From assembly GCF_916858675.1 (NCBI RefSeq), contig NZ_CAKASM010000016.1, positions 19,686 to 83,685 on the forward strand: DNA of 64,000 nucleotides, read 5' to 3'. Position 1 is the stretch's first letter. The number at the start of each line of letters is the position of its first letter. Source of the DNA: Sphingomonas sp. Leaf21 (GTDB taxonomy: Bacteria > Pseudomonadota > Alphaproteobacteria > Sphingomonadales > Sphingomonadaceae). The position numbers were made by a program, and so were the translations under genes. The notes beneath the pieces were generated by a model, which saw only the letters and a program-made list of their open reading frames with translations, was not told the DNA's origin and ran no database searches. Shown here piece by piece: positions 17,052-26,576 of the stretch.

Positions 17052-18472
17052 GCAAACGTCTCCCGCAGGACTTCCGGCCGGGTGGCCGCGACATGGACGA
17101 CCAGCTCGCCGAACAGGCCGTTGGCCCAGGCGAACCAGTCGCGTGTGAACTTGGTGGGATCGTCGATATCGACCCCTTCGTGAATGAAGCCGGTATCGCC
17201 GTGCGAGCGACGGATCATCGCCAGACTGTCGCGCAGCAGGGGGGGATCGGTGGAGGTCAGCGCGCGGGTGATGACCGACATCGGCCAGACCTGTCCCGGG
17301 CCGGTATGCGGGCCGCCGATGCCGCTGATCGCCTTGCCCTCGAAATACCAGGGGTTGTTGCGGCTCCAGCAGGCCGCGACGGTACTCCGCCAGAGCGGAT
17401 CGGCCGGATCGACGCAGCCCAGATAGGCGAGGCCGGAGAGCGAGGGGACGTTGGCGTCGTCCATGAAGACGGCATTGCCATAACCGTCGACCTCATAGGC
17501 CCAGACCCGTTCTCCATTCGGCAGCGTCATGGTGCCGAACTGCTTGAGCGCGGCCTCCACCTCGGCGGCCAGCATGGTCGCGTCCTGCGCGAGCGCGGCG
17601 TCCCCGACCGCGTTCGACAGCGCGGCGAGTTCGCGAAGCGTCGTCATCGCGAACAGGTTGGCGGGCACGAACTGCTCGTAGAGGCAGGCGTCGTCGGAGG
17701 GGCGGAAGCCCGAATGGATCATGCCGTTCGGCCGCGTCGGCAGGCCGGTGCCGCGATAGAGCGTCTCGGTCGGCTCGGGCGCGGAGCGGCGGAAGCGATA
17801 GGGGCCGATGCCGTCCTTGCGCTGCTGTTCGCGGAAGGTCTTCACGATCAGCGCGGCGGACGCCTTCCACTCGGCGTCGAACGGGGTGGTGTCGCCCGTC
17901 TCGCGCCAATAGCCATAGGCCAGGCGGATCGCGTAGCAGAGCGAGTCGATCTCCCATTTCCGCTCGGCGACGCCGGGCTTCATCTCGGTATCGTCTTTCA
18001 GCGCCCAGCCGAGATTGGTCTTGGCCTGGGGATCCTGCATGAAGGCATTGGCGTAGGGGTCGATCAGGATCGATCGCGCCTGCCGCCCGATCAGCCCGCG
18101 GAACAGCCGTCCCAGCGCCGGGTCCTTCTTCACCAGATGCAGATAGGGCCGCAGCTGCGCCGCCGAATCCCGCAGCCAGAGGCAGGGAATGTCACCCGTG
18201 ATGACGAAGGCATCGGGCTTTCCGTCCACTGCGCCTAGCGACAGCACCGTGGTGTCGAGCGTGTTGGGATAGCAGTTGGTGAACATCCAGCGCAGTTCGG
18301 GATCGGCGATCAGCTTCGAGACGCGGGTGATCTCCACCTCGACCGCCTTCGATACGAAACGACGCTCGGCGACGGGCGGCCGCTTGCTGACGAAGCCCGG
18401 CGTAGCGGCGAAGGCGGGCGTGGCGGCCAGCGCCGCGCCCCCGACGATCAGTTGACGGCGGTTGGGTGTCAC
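17048..18472 (-). CDS. GH125 exo-alpha-1,6-mannosidase
   Basis: 474 residues from a GTG start at 18472, chosen because it gives a Tat-like signal (NRRQLIVGGAAL, cleavage near AFA) and a GTGA overlap with the GH3 stop. GH125 has an (alpha/alpha)6 barrel. The family blocks are ITGDIPCLWLRDSAAQL at about residue 90, SLCYAIRLAYGYW at about 168, HSGFRPSDDACLYEQF at about 250 and GDTGFIHEGVD at about 430. The Asp of PSDDA and the Glu of IHEG sit where the general acid and base are found in the family. Activity is expected on alpha-1,6-mannose of the N-glycan core. Coupled on both sides by 4-nt overlaps. Confidence 0.92.
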   Translation of the reverse strand: MTPNRRQLIVGGAALAATPAFAATPGFVSKRPPVAERRFVSKAVEVEITRVSKLIADPELRWMFTNCYPNTLDTTVLSLGAVDGKPDAFVITGDIPCLWLRDSAAQLRPYLHLVKKDPALGRLFRGLIGRQARSILIDPYANAFMQDPQAKTNLGWALKDDTEMKPGVAERKWEIDSLCYAIRLAYGYWRETGDTTPFDAEWKASAALIVKTFREQQRKDGIGPYRFRRSAPEPTETLYRGTGLPTRPNGMIHSGFRPSDDACLYEQFVPANLFAMTTLRELAALSNAVGDAALAQDATMLAAEVEAALKQFGTMTLPNGERVWAYEVDGYGNAVFMDDANVPSLSGLAYLGCVDPADPLWRSTVAACWSRNNPWYFEGKAISGIGGPHTGPGQVWPMSVITRALTSTDPPLLRDSLAMIRRSHGDTGFIHEGVDIDDPTKFTRDWFAWANGLFGELVVHVAATRPEVLRETFA

Positions 18473-20991
18473 TTGGGCAGGTCCTGCGCGTTGCCGGTCA
18501 CAGTGAACTGCGTCCACTGGCCGGCACCATCGCCCGGCTGGCCGCCGCCGATATAGAGTTTGTAGGTGCCCGGCAGGATGCGGCGAGTGCCGTCGCGCCA
18601 CACCTGGCTCATCAGGCGCGGATCGATGGTGAAGCGCGCCGTCCCCGTCTGGCCGGGCTTCAGCGCGACACGGGTGAAGCCGACCAGCTCGCGTTGCAGA
18701 ACGGGATCGGTCAGGATCGGCTTCTCGTCGGTGGCGGGCGGGACGAGATAGGCCTGCGCCACCTCCTCGCCGCTGCGCTGGCCGATGTTGCGAAGCTGAA
18801 CCGCGACGTCGACCGGCTGCCCCGCGGCGACGCTGGCGGTCACGGTCGGCTGGCCATAATCGAATTTGGTGTAGCTGAGGCCGTGGCCGAAGCCCCAGGC
18901 GGGCTTGCCGGTGAAGTAGCGATAGGTCCGCTCCTTCATCCCGTAATCGGCAAAGGCGGGCAGATCGGCGGTCGATTGATAGATGGTGACGGGCAGGCGT
19001 CCCGACGGGTTGACGTCACCGGCCAGGATCTCGGCCAGCGCGGTGCCGCCCTCGGCACCGGGATAGAAGGCCGCCAGCGTCGCGGCGGGCTTGATCTCGC
19101 CCAGCGACACCGCCGATCCCGATACCACGACCGCGACCACCGGCTTGCCGGTCGCCTGCAGCGCGGCGAGCAGCTTGCGCTGCATCTCGGGCAGTACGAT
19201 GTCGGTGCGGTCGCCGCCCGCGAAGCCGGGGACCGAGACGCCCAGCGCCTCGCCCTCCAGATCGGGCGACAGGCCGACCACCGCGACCAGCACATCGGCA
19301 TCGCCCGCCACCTTCAACGCCTCGGCCTGGAGCGCTTCGGCGGGGGGCAGCCATTGCAGGCGGAAGCCTTCGTCGCCGCCCTTGTGATCGATCTCGACGC
19401 GGATACGGCGCGGCGCGCTGCCGTCGATCGTGGTTTCCAGCTTCTTGCCGCCGATCACGTCGTCGATGACGAGCTGGTCGTCGACATACAGCTTGACCGC
19501 GTCATGCGCCGGGCAAGCGTGCCAGCAGGCGGGACCGTCGAGCCGCAGGCGATATTCGCCCGGGCCCGGCGGGGTCAGCGTGCCGGTCCAGCGACGCTGG
19601 AAGGGCGCGACCTTGGTGTAGTTGAAGTCGATCCGGCGGTCCTGCCCGGCGACCGACCACTGGCCGTTCGAGCCCATCGTCTCGACGGTCAGGCCGGTCT
19701 TGCCGTTGCTCGACAGCGCGGTTTCGGGAACCCCCACGAACGCGCCCTCGGCCAGCACCGACCCCTGCGCATAGCGGATATCACGCCCGAACTTGGCGCG
19801 GATACCCTCCAGCGGCGTGACCGGGTTGATCGCCGTGCCGTGGTAATTGCCCTCCAGTACGCCGAGATCGTCGGCATTGGCACCGAACACCGCGATCTTC
19901 TTGCCCTTGAGCGGCAACAGGTCGCCCGGATTGTCGAGCAGGATGATGCCCTTGCGCGCCGTCTCCAGCGCCAGCGCGCGGTTGGCGGGCGTGCCGAGCT
20001 GGTCGGGCTTGATCCGGTTCCAGGGACTGTCGACGGTCAGCATCCGCCGTGCCGCCAACGCGCGGGCGAGCGCGGTGTCGATCTCACCCTCGGTCACCAG
20101 CCCACGCTTCACGCCCTCGGGCAGCGAGAGATAGGCCTTGCCGCAATTCAGATCGGTGCCCGCCCGCAGCGCCGCCGCCGCCGCTGCGGGCGCGTCGGGC
20201 TGGGCGTGGTGGAACATCCAGATATTGCCGACCGCATCGCAGTCCGACACGACCAGCCCCCTGAACCCCCAGTCGGTACGCAGCCGCTGGGTCAGCAGCA
20301 TCGGGCTGGCGCAGACCGGCGTGCCATGGATCGCATTGTACGCGCACATCAGCGACAGCGCCTTGCCCTCGGTCACGGTCGCGCGGAAGGCGGGGAGGTA
20401 GGTCGCCTCCAGATCGCGCGGGGACACCATCACGTCGAAGCTGTCGCGGCCGCCCTCGGGCCCCGAATGGACCGCCATGTGCTTGACCGTGGCGATGACC
20501 TTGGGGTGCTTGAGGTCGGGGCCCTGGAGGCCGCGCACGAAGGCGATGCCGATGCGGCTGGTGAGGAACGGATCCTCGCCATAGGTCTCCTGGCCCCGGC
20601 CCCAGCGCGGATCGCGGAAGATATTGATGTTGGGCGACCAGATGGTCAGGCCCTGATACAGCCCGCGATCGGCGTTCAGCGGCTGGCTGTTGAACTTCGC
20701 GCGAGCCTCGACCGCGACGACATCGCCGACCTTCTGGATCAGCGCGGTGTCCCAGGTCGCGGCCATGCCCATCGCCTGCGGAAAGACGGTCGACGGCCCG
20801 TTGCGCGCGATGCCGTGCAGCCCTTCGCTCCACCAGTCATAGGCGGGCAGGTCGAGCGCGGGCTCGGCGGGGGCTTCGTTGACGAGCTGCGCGGCCTTCT
20901 GCTCGACGGTCAGCTTCCGGGCGGCTTCGGGAAGGGCGGGGGCGGGAGCGGCGGCCTGACCGGCGGCGGCGAGGAGGAGGAAGGGGATCAC
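18469..20991 (-). CDS. GH3 beta-glycosidase with PA14 insert; candidate beta-xylosidase
   Basis: 840 residues from a GTG at 20991 (overlaps the GH2 stop by 4 nt; Sec-type signal FLLLAAAGQAAA). The (alpha/beta)8 domain spans about 25-320, with the nucleophile at D250 in GLVVSDCDAVG. The SDCD form is common in the beta-xylosidase branch of GH3. A PA14 domain is inserted into the alpha/beta sandwich at about 445-590 (PGEYRLRLDGPACWHACPAH, YVDDQLVIDD). A fibronectin-III-like end follows GFGHGLSYT. In an operon with mannosidases and a fucosidase, a role on the beta-1,2-xylose of plant N-glycans is attractive but unproven. Beta-glucosidase or N-acetylhexosaminidase activity remain possible. Confidence 0.88.
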   Translation of the reverse strand: MIPFLLLAAAGQAAAPAPALPEAARKLTVEQKAAQLVNEAPAEPALDLPAYDWWSEGLHGIARNGPSTVFPQAMGMAATWDTALIQKVGDVVAVEARAKFNSQPLNADRGLYQGLTIWSPNINIFRDPRWGRGQETYGEDPFLTSRIGIAFVRGLQGPDLKHPKVIATVKHMAVHSGPEGGRDSFDVMVSPRDLEATYLPAFRATVTEGKALSLMCAYNAIHGTPVCASPMLLTQRLRTDWGFRGLVVSDCDAVGNIWMFHHAQPDAPAAAAAALRAGTDLNCGKAYLSLPEGVKRGLVTEGEIDTALARALAARRMLTVDSPWNRIKPDQLGTPANRALALETARKGIILLDNPGDLLPLKGKKIAVFGANADDLGVLEGNYHGTAINPVTPLEGIRAKFGRDIRYAQGSVLAEGAFVGVPETALSSNGKTGLTVETMGSNGQWSVAGQDRRIDFNYTKVAPFQRRWTGTLTPPGPGEYRLRLDGPACWHACPAHDAVKLYVDDQLVIDDVIGGKKLETTIDGSAPRRIRVEIDHKGGDEGFRLQWLPPAEALQAEALKVAGDADVLVAVVGLSPDLEGEALGVSVPGFAGGDRTDIVLPEMQRKLLAALQATGKPVVAVVVSGSAVSLGEIKPAATLAAFYPGAEGGTALAEILAGDVNPSGRLPVTIYQSTADLPAFADYGMKERTYRYFTGKPAWGFGHGLSYTKFDYGQPTVTASVAAGQPVDVAVQLRNIGQRSGEEVAQAYLVPPATDEKPILTDPVLQRELVGFTRVALKPGQTGTARFTIDPRLMSQVWRDGTRRILPGTYKLYIGGGQPGDGAGQWTQFTVTGNAQDLPK

Positions 20992-23573
20992 TGGGCGTCC
21001 TTCGGACCGAGGGTGTAGATTTTCAGCTCGCGCGCCAGGGTGGCGGCGTCCGCGTCGCTCTGGATGGTGAGCGTGATGCTCTCGCCTGGCAACAGGTCGA
21101 AGCCGTCGTCCGACGGCTCGGCGGGGGTGGTGCCGAAATTGACCTGCACCTGCCGCGCGAGATTGCGCGCGGTCAGGGTCAACCGCTTGTCCGCCCACCG
21201 CGCGGTGATGCCCGGCGCGGGGTAGGCCATGTCGCGCGGCACCTTTCGCTCGACGATCTGGCGGGCGACCACCGTGTCGCCGTCGAACAGTTCGGCGACG
21301 GCGTAGCTGCCTTCGGGGGCGGCACCCGTGAAGAGCGTCGCGTCGGGGATCATCGCCACGTCGCTCGCCGATGCGGCGGCCATGGTCACGCTGCCCGATT
21401 GCGAGCCGAGCTTGCGCCCGTCCATGCCATAGCCGGTGACGCGCCAGCCCAGCGGCTTCGGCGTCGTCGCATCGGAAACCAGCGCGACGCGGGTCGCGCC
21501 GGGCTTGGTTTCGGTGACGATCGTCTGGGGCGCGAAGAAGCGGCGGACCTCGTGCTGGAGCATCTTGTCATGCCCGGTCCAGTCGATGCTCGACCAGCTG
21601 ATCGCGGGCCAGCTATCGTTGAGCTGCCAGTAGAGCGAACCGAGCGTCACCGGGCGGCAGGCGCGATGATGGCGCGCGGCAAGGCCGATGGCGCGTGCCT
21701 GCATCGCCTGGCTCAGATAGACCAGATCGGCGAAGTCGCGCGGGTCGCGCATATTCTGCTTCAGGTAGAAGGTGATGCGCTCATTGCCCTCTCCGCTGAG
21801 GAACTTCTGGTGCGCCTTCATCACCGGGCTGTCGATCCGGAAGTCGGCCGGATCGGCAAAGGTCGCGATGGTCGACAGGTCGGGGAATGCCTGGAAGCCG
21901 TATTCGGACATGAAGCGCGGGCAGCTATCGGTATAGCGCTCGACCGGCTTTGACCCCGACCAGACGTCCCAGAAATGGCGGTCGCCATCCTTGTCGGTGT
22001 CGGTCGGCCCTTCATAATCGGTCGAGGGCGAGCCCGGCCAATAGGGGATGCCGGGCGCGTTCCTCACCACCGCCTCGCGCAGGACGCGGTCGAACAGCAC
22101 GGCCATGCCGGTGCCGATCCGCTCTTGCTCGTCGGGTCCGACCGCCTTCTTGAACGCCTTGCGATCCGACCAGTTCTCCCAGCCCGACAGCACCTCGTTA
22201 TTCCCCGCCCAGATGACGAGCGAGGGGTGCGACTGAAGCCGGGCGACCTGTTCCTCGGCCTCGATGCGGACATTCTCGCGGAACCTGGCGTCGGGGGGCG
22301 TGACCGAGCCGCCGAACATGAAGTCCTGCCAGACCATCAGGCCCAGCTCGTCGGCGGCGTCGTAGAAGCTGTGTTCGGGATAATAGCCGCCGCCCCAGAC
22401 GCGGACGATGTTCATATTCGCCGCCGCCGCCTTCTCCAGCAACGTGCGCTCGGTGGCGGCGGTGACGCGCGCCGGGAAGGCGTCGAAGGGGATGATGTTG
22501 GTCCCCTTGGCGAAGATCACGTTGCCGTTGATCTTCAGCCCGAAGCTGCCGTCCTTCCGGAACAGCTCGACGGTGCGCAGGCCGGTCCGCTTCTCCACCG
22601 TATCGGTGCCCGCCAGCGACGCGTTGACCGTGTAGAGCGGATGCGCGCCGAAGCCGATCGGCTGCCAGCGCTGCGGCCTGGCGATCGAAACGGGGACGAC
22701 CACGTCGTTCTCGCCCGCCTGCAGGCCGATGTCGCGGCGGACGCGGATGCGGCGGCCATCGGGGCCGGTGACGGTCACGTCCATCCGCGCCGTCTGGGCA
22801 CGATCGGCGACGACCGAGGCGCGAGCCAGGATGCGCGCCTCGGCATCGGTCAGCGCCTCCTGCTCGATACGCAGATTGTCGATCCGCGCGGCATCCCATG
22901 CCTCCAGCCGGGCCGGACGCCAGATGCCGATATCGACGATGCGCGGCGCCCAGTCCCAGCCATATTGGTATTTGGGCTTGCGGATATAGGGCGAGGTCTG
23001 GACGCCCTTGGGCTCGTCGCCATAGGGCGAGTCATATTCGCCGGGCAGCGGGTGCTTCTCGGCCAGCACCATCGGCTGGAGCGTCCTGATCGGCGAGGCG
23101 AAGGTGACCACCACCTCGTTCGCGCCTTCCTTCAGCAGCGGCTTGGCGTCGGCACGCCAACGTCGGTGCGCATTGTCGGCGGACAGCAGCGGCTGGCCGT
23201 TCACGCTGACGGTCGCGAAGGTGTCCAGCCCCTCGAACACCAGGTCCAGATGATCGCGGCGCAGCATCTCGGGCGTGACGTTCAGCGCGGTGCGATACTG
23301 CCAGCCGGTCAGGCCCGCCCATTGGATCGGCGCCTCGTTGGCGCCCTTATAGGGGTCGGGGACAATCTTCGCGGCGATCAGGTCCTGCTGCACGCTGCCC
23401 GGCACGGTCGCGGCCATCCAGTCCGCCGCCTGGCGGTGCGCCCGCGCGGCGGCGGCATCCCTGGGATCGATCCGAACCTGCCAGCGGTCGAGCGTCGCCA
23501 CCGTCTTGGGCGCGGCGAGAGCGGGGAAGGGAAGTGCGAGCGCGGCCAGGATCAGGCCGAGACGATGTTTCAA
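20988..23573 (-). CDS. GH2 beta-mannosidase
   Basis: 861 residues from a TTG at 23573. GGGGAAA lies 6 nt upstream and a Sec signal peptide follows directly (LGLILAALALPFPALA). The order is sugar-binding jelly roll (about 25-210), an immunoglobulin-like domain, a TIM barrel (about 345-690) and C-terminal sandwiches. GYYPEHSFYDAADELG, WAGNNEV (acid/base E460) and MSEYGFQ (nucleophile E557) are the mannosidase-type GH2 signatures, unlike the NEE form in beta-galactosidases. It would cleave Man-beta-1,4-GlcNAc at the N-glycan core. It is the first gene of the five-gene operon and so defines its promoter side. Confidence 0.93.
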   Translation of the reverse strand: MKHRLGLILAALALPFPALAAPKTVATLDRWQVRIDPRDAAAARAHRQAADWMAATVPGSVQQDLIAAKIVPDPYKGANEAPIQWAGLTGWQYRTALNVTPEMLRRDHLDLVFEGLDTFATVSVNGQPLLSADNAHRRWRADAKPLLKEGANEVVVTFASPIRTLQPMVLAEKHPLPGEYDSPYGDEPKGVQTSPYIRKPKYQYGWDWAPRIVDIGIWRPARLEAWDAARIDNLRIEQEALTDAEARILARASVVADRAQTARMDVTVTGPDGRRIRVRRDIGLQAGENDVVVPVSIARPQRWQPIGFGAHPLYTVNASLAGTDTVEKRTGLRTVELFRKDGSFGLKINGNVIFAKGTNIIPFDAFPARVTAATERTLLEKAAAANMNIVRVWGGGYYPEHSFYDAADELGLMVWQDFMFGGSVTPPDARFRENVRIEAEEQVARLQSHPSLVIWAGNNEVLSGWENWSDRKAFKKAVGPDEQERIGTGMAVLFDRVLREAVVRNAPGIPYWPGSPSTDYEGPTDTDKDGDRHFWDVWSGSKPVERYTDSCPRFMSEYGFQAFPDLSTIATFADPADFRIDSPVMKAHQKFLSGEGNERITFYLKQNMRDPRDFADLVYLSQAMQARAIGLAARHHRACRPVTLGSLYWQLNDSWPAISWSSIDWTGHDKMLQHEVRRFFAPQTIVTETKPGATRVALVSDATTPKPLGWRVTGYGMDGRKLGSQSGSVTMAAASASDVAMIPDATLFTGAAPEGSYAVAELFDGDTVVARQIVERKVPRDMAYPAPGITARWADKRLTLTARNLARQVQVNFGTTPAEPSDDGFDLLPGESITLTIQSDADAATLARELKIYTLGPKDAQ

Positions 23574-23866
23574 GACGATTTCCCCGAAGGCTGACGGCTT
23601 CGCAGGCGCTGGTGGGACGCGGCGAGAACCTTGGACGACGCACGCCGGTTCGATCCGGCGACGGGAGCGGGGCGCGTCGAGCCGATGGGTAAATTCCCCC
23701 ACGAAGTCAGGCTCTTCCTCGCCACCCGCATCCCCTTAACAGCACCGGCTTATAAAACGCCGGTATTCTCATGGTATGTTTTGGTATCATGACAAGGCGG
23801 GCCGGGGGCGTCCACCCTTTTATCGGGATCGGGCAACGCCTCGGCCGATGCAACCGATTGGCGACC
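23574..23866 (-). promoter_or_regulatory. Promoter/operator region of the N-glycan operon with TGGTAT direct repeat
   Basis: This gap precedes the beta-mannosidase start. TGGTATG (23772-23778) and TGGTATCAT (23782-23790) are direct repeats whose starts are exactly 10 bp apart, one helical turn. TGGTATG and the reverse complement of TGGTATCAT also occur upstream of the GlcNAc-locus receptor and cutC (32081-32087 and 32116-32124). A GntR/HutC-type regulator encoded at 33.1 kb is the likely reader. The rest of the gap shows no ORF of interest. Confidence 0.5.
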
Positions 23867-24865
23867 TCAGTGCGCCAGCCCGAGCGCCAGCAGCCCGATG
23901 ATCCAGAGCGACAGCACGGTCGCCGCCATCACGCAGAGCACGACCGTCATGAGCAGGCCGGAGAGCCAGCCAAGGCCATAGGCGCCGCGCGTCTGGCAGA
24001 AGAGATGGACCGGGAAGGCGAGCATGAGCAGCGCCTCGCCCGGAAAGTGCAGCAGCTTCACCCAGAGGATGAGCAGCACGGTCAACAGGCTGACGAAGCT
24101 GAGCGAATAGGTGACGAAGACGGCATGGTCGAACATCGCGACCCCGCGCTTCCAGATGAAGAACAGCCCCATGAACGGCATCGACAGCAGGATCAGCGCC
24201 CAGGAGAATTTATAGCCGTTGGCCTCCATCTTGAAGAGCAGGAACTCGGGATCGCGGATGGCGTGCGTCAGCTTGGCGTCGAGCGATGCCCAGCCGGTGA
24301 TGACGGGGTTGTCGTGCTCGCCATGCGCCTTCGCGCCCGTCTCCGCCGCACCGCCGCCCAGCGCGGTGCTGGTGAGTTCGAGCTGGCGATAACGTTCGGC
24401 GAGCCTCGCGCGCTCGGCATCGACCGCCGCGACATCGCCCTTGTTCGCGACGATGGTCGCGCGTTGTCGATCGAGCGCGGCGATCTCGCCTTTCGTCTCC
24501 TGCGCCTGTGCGTGGATCTCTGTGGCGGCCTCCCGGGCGTCGGGCGCCTTCATCGCCCCGAACCCGCCGAGGATCGAATAGGTCACGTAGAGCAGGAAGA
24601 CGGTAAACAGATACAGCGCCAGCGGCGACAGGAAACGCCGCCGCTCCCCCGCGATATAGCGGCGGGTCAGCTCGCCGGGGCGGGTAATCAGGAAGGCGAT
24701 GGTGCGCCAGACCTGCCCCTCGATATGCAGCACGCCGTGGCTGAAATCATGCCACCACGCGCCCAGCGTACGATGGATATGCGACGACTGGCCGCACTCA
24801 TGGCAATAATGCCCGACCAGCGCCGCGCCGCAATTGCGGCAAATTTCCCCGATCCCTGTGTGCAT
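23867..24865 (-). CDS. DUF3667 family membrane protein with zinc ribbon
   Basis: 332 residues of unknown function. The N-terminus carries a CxxC-CxxC zinc ribbon (ICRNCGAALVGHYCHECG). A DUF3667-type region follows (GAWWHDFSHGVLHIEGQVWRT, then RPGELTRRYIAGERRRFLSP) and a first membrane helix at about 85-105. A coiled-coil-like hydrophilic stretch of about 110 residues precedes three to four further membrane helices at the C-terminus. The ATG at 24865 has AGGGGG a few bases upstream; a GTG 36 nt further up is an alternative. It has no operon partner, as the next gene on the same strand starts 1.7 kb upstream. Confidence 0.8.
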   Translation of the reverse strand: MHTGIGEICRNCGAALVGHYCHECGQSSHIHRTLGAWWHDFSHGVLHIEGQVWRTIAFLITRPGELTRRYIAGERRRFLSPLALYLFTVFLLYVTYSILGGFGAMKAPDAREAATEIHAQAQETKGEIAALDRQRATIVANKGDVAAVDAERARLAERYRQLELTSTALGGGAAETGAKAHGEHDNPVITGWASLDAKLTHAIRDPEFLLFKMEANGYKFSWALILLSMPFMGLFFIWKRGVAMFDHAVFVTYSLSFVSLLTVLLILWVKLLHFPGEALLMLAFPVHLFCQTRGAYGLGWLSGLLMTVVLCVMAATVLSLWIIGLLALGLAH

Positions 24866-24944
24866 CCCACCCCCTGATGCGAAACCCCGCTGGGAAGACA
24901 CGATAATTCGCCCGGACGCGCAAGCGCAAAGATCGCTCGGTGCG

Positions 24945-26576
24945 TCAGCTTTGCGCGGAGAGGCGCGTGTCGGCCAGATCCAGTTCGCGACCCAGCCGCT
25001 GTGCCGTGGCCGAGCCGATCATCCGCGTGTTGAGCAATTCGAACACCACCCGCCGCTCGGCACGGATCGCGGCGAGCCGCATACGGCGTTCGACCTCCTC
25101 GAAGCGGCGCGCGTCGGGGTCGACGTCACCCTCCAGCGTGTCGATCCGGCTGCGATAGCCGTCCATCAGCCGCGAGGCGATTTCGACATATTGGTCGGCA
25201 TCGTCACGCCCTTCGGCCATTTCGTGCTGGAGCCGCTCCAACTCGGCGATCGCGGCCTTTGCCGCGGCGACGCGGGTATGGTCGAGTTCGTTCATCCCGT
25301 CCTCGATCGGCAGCGCCAGGCCACGCAGGAGCAGCGGGAGGGTCAGGCTGGCGATGACCAACGATGAAAGAATTACCCCACATGCCAGGAAGATGACCAG
25401 ATCGCGCGCCGGAAACGGCGTCCCGTCGCCCAGCGTCAGCGGCAGGGTCAGCGCACCCGCCAGCGTGATCGCCCCGCGCGCCCCCGCCACCGACATGGCG
25501 GTGATGACGCGGCGCGGCGGACTGGTGCGGCCCGGCATGTTGCGCTGGCGGAACAGGGTCAGGCGCAACGCGACCCAGGTCCAGGCGAAACGCAGGCCGC
25601 CCAGTCCCGCGACGATCGCCAGGACGTACAGGCCGAGCCACCAGACATTGTGATGCCCGGTCAGCATCACCGTATCGCGCGCGCCCGCGAACACCTGCGG
25701 CAACTGCTCGCCCAGCAACACGAAGATGATGCCGTTCAGCGTGAATTGCAGCATGTCCCAAACCGCCTGCCGCCGGATGCGGGTCGCGGCCTTGGCGCCC
25801 GACGAGACGTTGGTGAAGGACATGGCGATGCCCGCCGCCGCCGCCGCCAGCACGCCCGAACTCTCGATATGCTCGGCGACCAGATAGGCGGCGAAGGGGA
25901 TCAGCAGGCTGACCAGGATATTCGATCCGCTGTCGTCGCCGAACCGCCGCGCGAACAGCCCCTTGGCGGTGATCGTGCCCCAGGCGATCGCGACGCCGAG
26001 CCCGACGCCCGACACCGCCATCCACAGGAAGGTCAGCCCCGCGCCGGTCAGCGAAAACGCCCCCGTCAACGCCGCCGCCACCGCAAAGCGAAGGCAGACC
26101 AGGCCCGACGCGTCGTTGAGCAGCGATTCCCCCTCGAGGATGTGCATCATTCGCTTCGGGATCGGTGCCTTCTGCGCGATGGCGGACACCGCGATCGGGT
26201 CGGTCGGCGACACCACGGCGGCAAGCGCGAAGGCGACCGCATAGGGCACCGCCGGGATCATCCAGTGGATGAACAGCCCCATGCCCAGCACCGTCAGGAA
26301 CACCAGGCCCAGCGCCAGCCCCAGCACCGCGCCCGCGTCGCGAAACAGTTCGTCCTTGGGAATACGCCAGCCATCGAGGAACAGGAGCGGGGGCACGAAC
26401 AGCAGGAAGAAGATCTCGGGATCGAGCTCGACCCGGATCTGCGCGATCCCGCCGATCACCGCGCCGAGCGCGATCTGGACGAGCGGCCGGGGCAGCGCGG
26501 CGGGGAGCAGGCGGGAGATGACCCCGCTCAACACCACCGCGAGGAGAAGGAACAGGCTAAGCGTGACGACGTCCAA
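24945..26576 (-). CDS. CPA1-family Na+/H+ antiporter
   Basis: 543 residues. Twelve or so hydrophobic segments cover about residues 1-405, and a cytosolic tail of about 130 residues follows. Typical CPA1/NhaP motifs are seen: FVPPLLFLDGWRI near residue 60, SPTDPIAVSAI near 123, the ion-site block LEGESLLNDASGLV near 147 with the conserved ND pair, and GARGAITLAGALTLPL near 370. It should exchange cytoplasmic sodium or potassium for protons in pH and salt homeostasis. The start is TTG at 26576. It stands alone between DUF3667 and the glycosyltransferase. No regulatory signal was recognised. Confidence 0.92.
   Translation of the reverse strand: MDVVTLSLFLLLAVVLSGVISRLLPAALPRPLVQIALGAVIGGIAQIRVELDPEIFFLLFVPPLLFLDGWRIPKDELFRDAGAVLGLALGLVFLTVLGMGLFIHWMIPAVPYAVAFALAAVVSPTDPIAVSAIAQKAPIPKRMMHILEGESLLNDASGLVCLRFAVAAALTGAFSLTGAGLTFLWMAVSGVGLGVAIAWGTITAKGLFARRFGDDSGSNILVSLLIPFAAYLVAEHIESSGVLAAAAAGIAMSFTNVSSGAKAATRIRRQAVWDMLQFTLNGIIFVLLGEQLPQVFAGARDTVMLTGHHNVWWLGLYVLAIVAGLGGLRFAWTWVALRLTLFRQRNMPGRTSPPRRVITAMSVAGARGAITLAGALTLPLTLGDGTPFPARDLVIFLACGVILSSLVIASLTLPLLLRGLALPIEDGMNELDHTRVAAAKAAIAELERLQHEMAEGRDDADQYVEIASRLMDGYRSRIDTLEGDVDPDARRFEEVERRMRLAAIRAERRVVFELLNTRMIGSATAQRLGRELDLADTRLSAQS

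Noticed and set aside
18466..21018. An 850-codon plus-strand open frame opposite the GH3 gene
   Set aside because: The GH3 frame has a full set of motifs, a signal peptide and 4-nt couplings; the antisense frame has none and is rich in Arg/Gln/His as expected for a shadow.
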